A program made the translations under genes and the position numbers. Positions 1 to 11,553 of a stretch of DNA of 64,000 nt are shown piece by piece. The notes below the pieces were generated by a model. The model saw only the letters and a program-made list of their open reading frames with translations. It was not told the origin of the DNA and searched no databases. The stretch is from Aquila chrysaetos chrysaetos (Eukaryota; Chordata; Aves; Accipitriformes; Accipitridae). The first letter of the stretch is position 1. The number at the start of each line of letters is the position of its first letter. The stretch covers positions 19,535,363 to 19,599,362 of the forward strand of contig NC_044005.1 in assembly GCF_900496995.4 (NCBI RefSeq), read 5' to 3'.

Positions 1-1490
1 ACAGTTAATCATTCCTCTTGTCTTGCAAGGTCATAACATTTTGAAACCCTCATAATGATGAGGTCAGATGAAGTGAATGAAGCAATTTTATTTGCCAACT
101 AACAAGTAGGGACAAGTATAGGAATGTCACAAGAACATTGCTGAAATCTGTGGAAGAACCCAGCCAAAACATGCATAGTAATTCTATTATTTCTTTGTAA
201 CAAAAATGTGACAAGAACTTAGTAAGTAATTCTTGTCTGGATTGGAGAATTTTTCAGTGGACTTGTGGAGAGTCAGCCCTGAGAGCAGACCTGAATGCCT
301 TCAGTGAGCTTCTGTCTGGCTACCTGGTTCCCCTCTGTTCCATTGTACCCCCTTGCTCTGTGTCACTAGGTGCTACTCAGTCACAGAGTTGTTGCTGACA
401 GATGAAATACATGCCATCAGAGACTGCAACTCTGACTGTCCAACTATAGAGGTTGTCTTTGTGTTCTTTGGCCCAACAGCACTTAGTGTTTCTAGGTTTT
501 GTTGTCATTTTTTAATATTGAATACACTAAAGGAGTAATTCTTAACCTATTTGATTATGTTCCTAGAATATTTTTTATGAATACGGAATGCAAGGAAATG
601 AAAGTCCAAGCCAATTTAATAGCTGAGAGGTGCCCTTTCCCTAATAATGTGTAGTTTCCATTTCTTGAAATTCTTACACTAGAAATTATGTACTCTAGGG
701 TTTAACCAAGCCTTTTGACCATATCCTACCATCGCTTCTATTAGCAAGAAATTCCTATTAGAGAACACATACACTATTAAAGAACATTTAGAGAAAAGGA
801 ACTTTGGTTTTTGATGTTTTTTTTTTTTAAGTTTCAAAATTCATTTAAGGAGTCAAGTTTCATGGTTCGAAGGAATGCGCTAGTAGTATGGTTTCAGAAT
901 CTGTCGTATCTCATGTTCAGAGTAGTAGTCCAGCTCAGTTAAGAAGAAAGTATTCGTGCATTAAGTAGTTGGAGAACAGAAGAAGTCTGTTCTGTTTCAA
1001 AGGTGACCTTTCATGTAGTTGGAGAAGTGTGTCCTAATTGTGAATGCTGAAAAGAATGGCTTCAGTGAATACTTGGCTAATCCTCTGGCTAAAATGTGTT
1101 TGCGCAAAGACTGTTGTGAATAAAATAAGCTGTAGGATTGTAAGACGCAAGTGTCTGTTGGAGCAGAGGCATGTGGTGTTTGAATGCAGTTCATCAAGTT
1201 GAAGTACTTCAAAGGCCATATATTTAAATGTTAAATAATATGTCTTCAAATGGCAGAATGACTGTGTTGAGGCATTTGAATGCTTTCCATATCTGCATTT
1301 ACACTTTGGAGATAAAATCACAAATTCTGAAGCATTTTCCCAAAGCACTATTTGTATGGCAAATAAATGCTCTCCTTAGGCTTGGTGCGCATGTATAGAA
1401 CAGTGTACTTGGAGTATGCCTCAGTGTTCTGAGCCAGATAGTCTAGATAGAGCATCTGGTTATTCTTTGCAGGTGTGGAGTTTGTTTGTT

Positions 1491-1510
1491 TGTTTGTTTT
1501 TGTTTTACCT
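1491..1510 (+). repeat. (TTTG)n microsatellite
   Basis: About four to five TTTG units, slightly decayed at the 3' end. Confidence 0.75.
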
Positions 1511-2137
1511 ATGTTAGTATTCTGTTAGCTAGCTTTATCTCAACTCACCCTTTCTAGCATTCACACCTCTGTAGTCTTCCTTCATGTTCTTGTTTGGTGC
1601 TTTGCTTTGATGTGTGTTTGTCAGGCCTCTGAAATGATCTTGTGGGTTCTTAAGACTTTGATCTTTTTTTTACTTTTTTTACTTTTGTTTTTGCTCCCAT
1701 TTTTCCAATGGTCAAATGGTATGCTCCAGTTTGCTCAGTCTGTCTCTTGTACCAACAGCCAATTTCACAACAGTTGGGTGCATTTTGTGCTTGATGTTTG
1801 TATAGATTGTATGCTTCTCTTGATGTAACTTCTAGTTACCTGCAGAAGTCTAAACAGAAATCTTATTTTCTTTAGTACTCAGCAACAACATACTGATGAC
1901 ACCACTGACTCAGGAGGTACTCAACACATCATCCCTTGCCTGCTTGTCTTGAACCTTTCAATATGGGTCATCTCCTTTTGCTCTGGGGCTGCTTTGGAGC
2001 TCCAAAAGCTGTTCTCTGTACTTTCCTTCAAGCTGACTTGGATGCCCTGTCTGCCATGCTATGACTAAGCATGACAATCGCAAGATGCACTATCCAATTA
2101 TGCAGATTTCTGTTTCCAGAGGGTATGGTTAACTTGA

Positions 2138-2155
2138 TTTTTTTTTTTTTTTTTT
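2138..2155 (+). repeat. poly-T tract (18)
   Basis: Eighteen consecutive T. Nothing upstream on the complementary strand looks like a retroposed gene, so it is not evidently a processed-copy tail. Confidence 0.8.
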
Positions 2156-4535
2156 GAGTCCCTGAACTAATGATGTTATCTGCTTATTGAAGGGAGTTAT
2201 TATACCATGTAAAAGTCCCTTGGGATCTTGTCCTCTGCTCTAAGAAGACTTTTGGGGTTTTTTTTTTTTTCTTCTTTACATGTACTAGTTTGGCCCTGAC
2301 ATTCAGACAGTTGTCTGCCTGTGTCCTCCTAGCTCAAGATGTCATCAGCCAAGTATTAAAACACAGTTCATTTCTCAGATGCAGATCTTTGGGCGCATGT
2401 GATAAAATAATGCAGGCCTTTACCCCTAGGTGTTGGGAAACACCCATCCTGAATCTGTGTGTCTGTTTCTTTGTCCAGTTCCCATGCCCTTTTGGATGTG
2501 TTAGGACATTGAATCAGACATTTTCAATGCATGTGGACTGTGTGAGTTTTTTGTGGCCCTGGAAACTAACACTATCCTTCCTGCACAGTAACTTCTTAAA
2601 TCAGACATAATGGAGTAGGCCTTTGTCCAAATAGTTGGCTGCCAAAAGGCAGTTTGGCCCAGTAGAGATGAGCCTTTTAGGAGCCTGTTGTACCTGTGTG
2701 ATTCCTTGGCTCTCCTGAAGTCTCATCTAATTCCTGTGGTTCACTTTGGAATTACGGTTCTTGTCCCACATACCCTGTTATGACTTGCTGAACAGTAACG
2801 AGACTTAATAACTGTCTGAGCTGCCATTGCATATGTTGCTAAACTGAGTTTGTATTGCTGTAGACTAGGATGTGTACTCTCAAGGACACATCCCAGTATT
2901 ATAGTAGTGACTGTTTCTCTGTCGGTCAGGCTTTTACTATAGGTGTGGTGAGTTTGATTAGTCTCTACAGAGAAATGGAGTTTCTTCCTCTTGCTTTTTT
3001 TGCCACTGTTAACATGCTTTTTTTACTTGATGAGGGAGCTCACTAGAGAACTCTGAAGGCTTAAGTCTTCTCTATCTTTGAGGAGAAAAGTTTAAGTATA
3101 TGCTTTCTACAACTTCAGGTAGTTTCAAATGCCTGCCTAGCATTCCTTGGTTATAAAGCAGGGCCAAGTTATCAACTTGTTACCACAAGATCATCAAGAG
3201 CATGATTGTGCAAGACCTCAATCCATCTGTCAGCACTTTTGAGTGAATTCTGGAGCTAGGTTTTTTGATCTCTGGAAGTGGTATAATTGTGGTCAGCCTG
3301 CCAAGGTCTGTGTATATAGTCTAGCAAAGAAGACACTGCTATGAATTTTTTTTTATTTTGGTGAAGTGACTGTCTTCCAGGACAAATGCTATTCCTCATT
3401 ACACCTCTCCGTCTTGGACAGTCACAGAATTCTAATTATCTGTCCTAAAGCTGCTCAATAGCTAGGTGCTGTCAACATTTCCTGGTTGGAAGACAAATTA
3501 TGCCCTTTCTTTTTTGATGAAGGAAAAGGAAAATGGGATGTTAAAATAGATAATCTGGAGAAAAGGCAGCAGGGGTCATACAGAAGTATTGAAAGTGCCC
3601 TAGCAAGTTAAAGCATTTACATTTCACTAGGATGCTCAGATCAGTCAGAATGATTGCAAGGAACTCGGAAAGAGGGCAGAGCACTATCTTTTTTTATATT
3701 GCCATAAGTGAAGCGGAAAAAGTTAGAGGTCTACCCCACGTAGAGTACTAGAGTATTTATTAGAAACAAGTCTCGTCATACATGTAGGCATATCCACAGT
3801 GTCAGTGTGTAGCTCATCTCAAAGAATAAGTGTTAAGGGAATATAACTTGTTTTTCTAGTTTAACAGAGGGATGCTTTAACAAAATGAACTGCCTGGCTG
3901 TCCAGGTGAACCTATGTATGTTCATTGATCAAGAATTCTTAACAAAATTCTCTTTGTATCAGTGTCTTCATGAAAGTTGTCCCCTTACGCAGCTAACCAG
4001 TTTGAAGTAGCTACTTTGTATACCTTTACTAAAAACTATGCTGTTGCATAAACATTCAGGAATGACGATGAACTTGGTAAACAAAAAGCAGAAATCAAAA
4101 CCAGCTGTTGTGTCCAGGTTATCTGTAAGCATGGAAGCACTGCTGATTGGGAACAAACATAATGACACTCTTTCAAAGACAAGGTCAATATTGTCATATT
4201 GAGTTATTAGAGATGGGTTAGCCACACTTCTCTTTCCTTCTGTTAGTGTCTGATTGCTTGCTGTTCTGCAATTCGGAAGAGGGAACCACAATGTTTAAGG
4301 CATGCATGCTGAGTGAGGGAAGAAGAATATGAGCATTCTGCGTTGTGCAAAAAATTCTTAAGCTCAAGTATTTGCAAGATGTGCATGTTCAGTGAGAGTT
4401 CACCTGTAGGTAATCCAAGTTCAGTTGTTATTTAATAACTTCCTTTCTTGTCTTACTTCTCATAACATGAAAGTATATTAATAATGTGGATTCCGGAATT
4501 TGGATTCATGTTATAAAGTTGAATGAAATGTAAAT

Positions 4536-4547
4536 GGGGGGGGGGGG
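4536..4547 (+). repeat. poly-G run (12)
   Basis: Twelve consecutive G followed by ACGACGACGG, 137 bp from the end of the inverted CR1 copy. Confidence 0.9.
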
Positions 4548-4683
4548 ACGACGACGGACACAAAATGGGGTTTGGTTGTGGTTTTTGAAATTCAGGGGCA
4601 GGGGTGGCTGCATACTCAATTTGTGAGTGAAACGCAATTTCACAAATGAATGGTGAAATACAACTTACAGTGACTTTTTGTCA

Positions 4684-5202
4684 CAGAAGGACAGAATGGT
4701 GGAGGTTGAAAGGGACCTCTGGAGGTCATCTGGTCCAACCCCCTTTGCTCAAACATAGTCACCTAGAGCCAGTTTCCCCATGACCATGTCCAGAAGCCTT
4801 TTGAATATCTCCAAGGAGGGAGACTCCACCACCTCTGTGGGCAACCCATGCCAGTGCTCAGTCACCCTCACAGTAAAAAAGTGTTTCCTGATGTTCAGAG
4901 GGAACCTCCTGTGTTTCAGTTTGTGCCCACTGCCTCTGGTCCTGTCACTGGGCACCACTGAAAAGAGCCTGGCTCCCCCTCTTTGCACCCTCCCTTCAGC
5001 TATTTGTACACTTTGATGAGATCCCCCTGAGCTTTCCCTTCTCCAGGTGGAACAGTCCCTGTTAGTCTGAAAGTCTATTAAGTTAGTCCCTGAAAGTCTA
5101 TTAGCCTTTCCTCATATGCTTCAGTCCCTTAATCTTCTTAGTGGCCCTTTGCTGGACTCTCTCCAGTATGTCCAGGCCTCTGTTGTACTGGGGAGACCAG
5201 AA
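4684..5202 (-). mobile_element. CR1 LINE, 5'-truncated, antisense
   Basis: Read on the minus strand this is the 3' end of a CR1 element: the C-terminal end of the reverse-transcriptase ORF and the 3' UTR, ending in the family's hallmark (ggaccagatgacctccagag, then ccattctgt). Its 519 bp match 20613-21131 in reverse complement with a single difference, and homology falls away abruptly on both sides. It carries the same imperfect tandem duplication of about 23 bp (5056-5102) as that copy. CR1 copies lack poly(A) tails and usually lack target-site duplications; I see none. Confidence 0.92.
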
Positions 5203-5274
5203 TGGGACAAAAAAGGAAACTGTTAATGGAGGTAACCTTCTTTGAAAATGATTTTAAACTCATATGTAATGCAT

Positions 5275-5852
5275 CATTGTGGTTTAACCCCAGCCAGCAA
5301 CTAAGCACCACGCAGGCGCTCACTCACTTCCCCCCCACCCAGTGGGATGAGGGAGGGAACCAGGGGAAAAAAAGTAAAACTTGTGGGTTGATATAAGAAC
5401 AATTTAATAGAACAGAAAAGAAGAAACTAATAATGATAATAATAACACTAATAAAATGACAATATAATAATAAAAGAATTGGAATATACAAGTGATGCAC
5501 AAAGCAATTTCTCACCACCTGCCGATCGACACCCAGTCAGTCCCCAGGTGGCGATCCCCCACCTCCACTTCCCCCAGTTTATATACTAGATGTGATGTCA
5601 CATGGTATGGAATACCCCATTGCCCAGTCTGGGTCAGCTGTCCTGGCTGTGTCCCCTCCCAACTTGTCATGCCCCTCCAGCCTTCTTGCTGGCTGGGCAT
5701 GAGAAACTGAAAAATGCTTGTCTTCAGACTAAATGTTACTTAGCAACAACTGAAAACATCAGTGTGTTATCAACATTTTTCTCATTCCTAGCTCAGAAAC
5801 ATAGCACTGTACCAGCTCCTGGGAAGACTCTATCCCAGATGAAACCAGGACA
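5275..5852 (-). mobile_element. solo LTR of an endogenous retrovirus
   Basis: About 578 bp matching an LTR I know from neoavian birds; the + strand begins near tggtttaaccccagccagca and ends gaaaccaggaca, so it lies antisense. A TATA box reads TATATAAA on the minus strand (5578-5585), and a CRE-like TGATGTCA lies at 5593-5600. TGCAT occurs at 5270-5274 and 5853-5857, a plausible 5-bp target-site duplication, although the left terminus is slightly altered. No retroviral gene is attached, so this is a solo LTR produced by LTR-LTR recombination. Retroviral class is not assigned with certainty. Confidence 0.85.
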
Positions 5853-8097
5853 TGCATAATAGTAAAGACTATAAGTGACTGCCTGTAAGAGGCATATTTA
5901 ACAATGACAAATTTACATAAGTGCTCCTAGCAAAACTTAAGTCTATAAAAACTGCGTTCTATAAGTAACAGCTAGATGTAGTTGGTGGGGCTTGTAATTT
6001 AACAAAACACGACATAAACAGAGGTGTCTAACAAAGAAGTACCCAGATTTTGTGACTTCAACTGTCTGAAGTCAGGACTTCCTACAGCATCTTATGAAGG
6101 CAAATCTGTGTCAGTTTGTACTCAAGTCAGTATGCTTTGCTTTCAGACAGTTGGCTTTATTAATGTTCTGGGGGAGTGCTGTAGTCCTCTGAGCTTTTTT
6201 TGTGTGGTTAAATAAGAAACTATAAATAGTTGGTATTGGTGTGTTTTTTCTTAATGGTCACCCTGTAACAGTCATAAGCTGGTTCCAACAGGGCTTCTGG
6301 AATATGATGCTAGTGTATGTAATGGCAAATCAGTGTTGATTATGAAGAAAATGCTCAGTGGGTCCATTTTTTTTTTTTTCCTTGCCTAATGCTGAGTTCC
6401 AATTTACTAAATTTCTTGCTAAGAACTCCACTTGTGATAATCATCTGCTTTCTTCTTCTTGGCTCTGTTCAGCCTTGAATTTCAGCAGTAGACCACTTAC
6501 AAACTGAAAAGGAAGCAAGAGCTAAAGGATACAAGTACTTGCTTATGTGAATTAGAATTTGGGATTTTCATAAACCTCATTACAAACATATCCCAGAGTG
6601 CTTTCAATTTATAAATGCCTGTTTGTGACTTATGGTATGAGTTTTTCATATTAAAATTTAATTATAAGAAATTATTTTAAATGATACAATAACAAGTTTT
6701 TAAACCTCCAAAATTATTTTCGGGGTTTTAAACACTGAATTTTGTAAGGGACAAAAAAATACCTCAGTCTTGAATTTAAGAAAGAAATAAAACTAATGTT
6801 CTAATATTGCTTCAGAAATTCCATCTTTCATATTAAAAGCTAACATTATTGTAAAAGGTAAAAAGTAAACATAATCAAAAAATCAGAACCACCAATTATG
6901 CATAGTAAGGATTGAAATTGTTCCTCAAAAAAGCTGCTACTGATAATTCTGCATGTTTTGAAATGTTTTTAGTGGGCCTTCTCACCAGCAAAAGGTACCT
7001 GAGATCATAAGGGTTCTGCTGTACCACTGTATATGTTCGTATACAACTCCCCAGTATGTTTCTTGTCACTGTAGTATCTTGTAGCATAGCTTTACTACAC
7101 AACGTGGAGACAAAAAAAGACATCATTTTGTGGATTATTTGCTGAATTTGCAGCTAACTAAATGATAATAGTTTTCATCCATTTCTTTTGATATATTAGC
7201 ATTATAAATTGTTTTCATAAGTCTCAGCTTGGCTGCATTATCTTTACTCTTTGGAGAGGTCGCAAGTGAGGAACAGTTCCATTTTGTATTTTTTACTCCC
7301 TTTCCTTTTCCTTCTTCTCCTTCTTCCCCCCTCCCTCCCAGCTGAAGGAAAAATGAACAGAGGGAATATGAATAGCTTTAGATTGGCTGATGCCAGGATG
7401 GAGGTCTAGGAATTTCTGATTTTTGTTTTTGCTTTTTATCACACTATTTTTCTTCTAGATAACAGGTACTGGAAAAGATAATCAAAGAGAAACAATAGTT
7501 GTGTCAAAAGAAAGTGGAATAATGAAAAGCTTATTATTTTATGGTTTTGTCTCAGAAGTTAATATTTCAAGTTAATATTTGAACAAAATGAGGCTTATAA
7601 CTATTTTGGACTCAGAATTTTACCCCCCAAAACCAGTCACAGTATATGTATTTTAATAAACTCAGTTTAATAATATGCTGTTGGACTGTTTAATTTTTAT
7701 GCCTCAGGGTAGCACTGAGCATTATTTCTACTTTTAGAAGATTCCTCTCATTAGTGTAGTACATTCTCTTATATAGCACCTGTTTTAAACTCCAAATCTT
7801 AATCTACAAATGTAAAACCTGACTTTTGAAATATTTGCTTTTTTGAACACTCTTCTTTAAAGGACCTATCAGGATCTCTCCCCAAAATGCTAGAAGCTTG
7901 AAGGATAAGGGAGGAACAATGTTGCATGGCCCAAACACATGTGCTTTCGTCATTAGCAAGGTACAGCATGACCTCATGTTGACCTCAAAGGTAAATCGCT
8001 AACAGGGAACAATTATACATGCCTGTGAAAGCAGCTTAGTTTTGAACATAATCAAGACAATAACTTCAGTGTGTAGAATAAAATTAAATTTACAACT

Positions 8098-8138
8098 CTG
8101 TCTGTCTGCCTTTCTCTTTCTCTCTCTTGTCTCTCTCC
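8098..8138 (+). repeat. CT-rich microsatellite
   Basis: An almost pure pyrimidine tract of tctg/tctc units, 550 bp upstream of exon 6. It is too far from that acceptor to serve as its polypyrimidine tract. Confidence 0.7.
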
Positions 8139-8688
8139 AAGTCTCTTCTTGAGAGAATGTTGTGTTTTTTATATATGTGTGTGTTGCAAAATAAAATTAC
8201 TTTTCTAGAGGTCATAATAAATTCCTAAATATGGTGGGGAACTCAAAGGATCTTGTATCCAGTTTAGTCAAATTGTACATCTTACAATGAAATTGTCTTT
8301 TTAATGGAAAGGTTTCATTTGTTGTCTAGAGTATGATATTGCAGCCTTCAGAATGTGTGTCTATATTACCTTGGGGAATCATGTGTAGTTCTGAAATGTA
8401 TAGATCATTTAGAGTTATGGGAAAGATTTTAAATATCAATACGTTAATTTTTGTGTGCTTATCTTAGATTGCCACACAAACCTATGACATTTTTTTGTAG
8501 AAGACTGTAAATATTGTGTAGCGTTATGTGATACATCTCTACATATGATGGAATATGATTAGCTAGCAGTTCTGAGCTATTTGGAGAAGAATTGCTGCCA
8601 GCATCTTGGAACTGTTAGCCATATCTGTCCCATATGATTTGTATAATATAATTGTTTGACATGAATTTTATTTTCTTTTTTTTGCTAG

Positions 8689-8772
8689 AATGAGAGAGCA
8701 TATTCCTTCTGTGGAACAATAGAGTACATGGCTCCAGATATTGTAAGAGGAGGAGATACAGGACATGATAAG
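8689..8772 (+). CDS. RPS6KA5: RPS6KA5 coding exon 6: N-terminal kinase activation loop
   Basis: Twenty-eight codons, phase 0 at both ends, with acceptor ...tttgctag and donor gtatgt. It encodes NERAYSFCGTIEYMAPDIVR followed by GGDTGHDK, matching human MSK1 207-234. The Ser of AYSFCGT is S212, the T-loop site of the N-terminal AGC-type kinase domain that the C-terminal domain phosphorylates. APD stands in the place of the usual APE motif at the end of the activation segment. The first residue is Asn where I recall Thr in human. Confidence 0.96.
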
Positions 8773-11449
8773 GTATGTTCTATCTAAATTTATTACTGAA
8801 AAGAAATTAATTCTTTAGGCAACACTGTTGTTCAGCTTGAGGGGTTTTTGTAAAATGTGATAGTGTCTTATTTAAACATGCCTTATTTCAGGTTGTCCTA
8901 AAATAGGTTATCGCCTATATTTAAAAACATCAATATGATGAATTTTAGTTTTTAATCTTAAGTAAAAGGCATACTTATAAAGGTACTGAGGCTCATTTGT
9001 GTTCTATTCAAAATTTGTTCTAAACGTGCAGTGGGACAAAAAAAACTTAGCTGACACTTCCTTTTAAATAAAAAACTAGTTCAGATTGGAAAAATTACTG
9101 TTGTGTGGCTAATCCTGATACATTTTTTTAAATTGTAGATCAGGGAAACCTATTCTCGTTCTTGAAGTATGAAGTGGGTTATTAATGTTACTAATGTTAT
9201 AAATGTTCTCTGATTGTAGAAATAAATTCTGTTTAGCTTAAGGCTCAAGTTTTATTCTGAATTAAAGTGTCAGTAGTTGATGGGAAAGATCAAGACAACC
9301 ATAATTCATAGATGATATTTGAAACAAAAAAAACCCTACTCCCCAAAAGAATTCTACAACTATTCCGAGATAAATTGTTCTGATTGCTCACTATACTGAG
9401 AAGTTTTGGAGAATATTTAATCTCTGCATTTTTTTTGCCGTAGATTTGAGTTGACTTGTCTTTCTATTGGGGGTCACGGAATATAGTTGATCACAGTTCC
9501 TCTTAAAACAGCCTTTTTAAGCACTTTAAGTGACTTTTTATGTCACTCTCCATCTCCTTTTTCTAGACTAACTGGACTCAGTCTGACTTTTGCCTAGGAA
9601 GGTTCTTTCTTCTCCTTCTCTATGCATTCTGCTTCTCTTTTGGTCTGAGTTTGACTGTATATTTCTTCAGGTAGGGAGCACTGTAGCGGGTGCAGTGTTT
9701 CAGCTAAGAGTTGGCAGTTTGAAGTACAGCAGAATGATTACATCCCTGATTCTTCTATTAAATGTAGAATAGAATGTGCTTTGTCTTTTCACTTAGTCAT
9801 TGTCTCACACCTACTTTGTATTCCGCTATAACCTCTGCATCTTTTTCTACTGTACTGCTTGCCTAGTCATTATTAAAAATGGAATTTTACAAACTTAGGA
9901 GTAGTAGCTCTTTCCTGCACTCTATTTCTTAGTTTAGTCTTGCCAGTTTCAGAGCATATCTCCAATGTGGCAGTCACTTTGAATTGTGATTCTGTCTTCT
10001 CAAGTGCTTAGAAATTCAATATTGTTGCTGATTTAAAGAGGAATCTCTGTTCTGTTCCCTTCGATTGGTTCTAATACTTGCATTAGATGTACTGCAGAGC
10101 CATACAGTATTCTGTAAGAAACAGCTTCACAGTTTGATACCAAATGTTAGCTGATAAATAAGGCTGTTTTGCAGTTAAACTATGTGATGGTAATTGGTTA
10201 ACACCACACACTGTTTGCCTCACCATTGGCAATGTCATGTGATGCAGCGTTAGGAGGTTTTTAGTGTATTTTATACTTGCTGCGTATCTAGCAACTCAAA
10301 GATCTTATTTAAAAAAAAGAGGAAATGAGACTGCTTTAGTATGCTATGGTGTCATTAGTCAATGTTTCTGATTTGTAATCTCTTCTAGATGGCTATATTG
10401 TTTGTCTAAAAGACTTGCTCTAGTATTTCAGGTTGTTGTTTTTTTTTAAAGTTTGATTTCTGATTCTGCAGATGCTCCTTTTCTTTTGGAAAAACACATG
10501 CCAAGAAAAAATTCTTCTTTGGGATTTTCTCTGATCATTGTGTATTTGCAAAGATAATTACTAACAGTATAGAGACTTCTTCAGCTAGTTCTTCTAGACA
10601 GTCTTGGCTGAATATATGAAACATCAGATTTTGTGTATCTTGAAGCAAAAAACCTAAAACATGAGGCCAAATTGTCATAATTTCACTAATTGTCTTCCGT
10701 TACTGTATTAATGTTGTCAACACAAGTAAAGCAGAACTTCAGTTTCATTGCTTTGCAAATTTCTTGGAAGTAAAACTGGGAAGTTGAAACACCTGTAGTT
10801 AAATTTTGTTGAAATGACTAAACTACTTCCTTTATTATTCATAGTAGCATCTTTTCTTTTGAATGAGAGAAATATTTTATAAGTTATGAGGTATCAGAGA
10901 TATGAATAATATGATTAATATATGGAAAGCCAAATATCAGGTGTGTTCCCAGGAAATATAAGATAAAATTCTATAACATTTTCAGGTGCCCGGATTAACT
11001 GTGACCTGTGCTCTTAAATTGTGCTTTTTGAAAGTTCCTTAGTTTCATTCTCAAGCTCCTAAAAAGCTCAGGTTCCACTACTTCTTAGCAAGGCTTACGT
11101 TCCTCTGTTATTTCAAGTATATTTTAGAATTCTTATCGCTTCACAATGGTAAAAATAAAAATGAATTCTTGGGGGGGGGGGGCAACTTTAGTGGTGGAAA
11201 GAGTTCAGCTTCAGAAATCAGTTGAAGAAGCTAAGTGGAGAAATTTAAAAATAAAATTAATTTATCATAGAAAATACCTCCAACCGGTACTGCAATTGTT
11301 TATGCTTTATCGTACGCTGGTTTGCCTTTGTATTGATAGGTGGGCTCTTCCTTTGCTAGTTGCTTTCTGGGTGAATTTTTTTGTTCCTTCTTTTGTTAAC
11401 AATTTTACTTCAGTGTATCATAACATACATAATTGTTGTTGTTCTGTAG
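8773..11449 (+). other. RPS6KA5: RPS6KA5 intron 6
   Basis: An AT-rich intron of 2.7 kb with donor gtatgt and acceptor ttctgtag. It contains a run of 12 G at 11171-11182. I recognise no repeat family or RNA gene in it. Confidence 0.85.
11171..11182 (+). repeat. poly-G run (12)
   Basis: Twelve consecutive G inside intron 6, about 270 bp before exon 7. Confidence 0.9.
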
Positions 11450-11553
11450 GCTGTTGATTGGTGGAGTGTTGGTGTTCTTATGTATGAACTATTAACTGGA
11501 GCATCACCATTTACAGTTGATGGAGAGAAGAATTCCCAAGCAGAGATTTCTAG
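11450..11553 (+). CDS. RPS6KA5: RPS6KA5 coding exon 7: N-terminal kinase DWW region
   Basis: A 104-nt exon that starts in phase 0 and ends after two bases of a codon (AG, completed by G of the next exon to give Arg). It encodes AVDWWSVGVLMYELLTGASP and then a segment ending EKNSQAEIS, equivalent to human 235-269. DWW is the F-helix aspartate motif of AGC kinases. The donor is gtaaga. Human has Leu for Val in DWWSVG (from memory). Confidence 0.96.

Larger units (their letters stand above)
1..8688 (+). other. RPS6KA5: RPS6KA5 intron 5 (3' part), non-coding
   Basis: This is intronic sequence before the first exon in the window. I found no exon in it; the preceding exon, which should carry the first kinase domain's DFG motif, is absent. 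It holds an inverted CR1 copy (4684-5202), a solo LTR (5275-5852), a (TTTG)n stretch near 1491-1510, poly-T tracts at 2138-2155 and 2262-2271, a 12-G run at 4536-4547 and a CT-rich tract at 8098-8138. Only short open frames occur, none with a recognisable protein. Confidence 0.85.

Noticed and set aside
4749..5016. Open frames of 78-79 codons, duplicated exactly at 20799-21066
   Set aside because: The identity comes from the paired CR1 copies. These are 3'-end CR1 sequences, not host genes.
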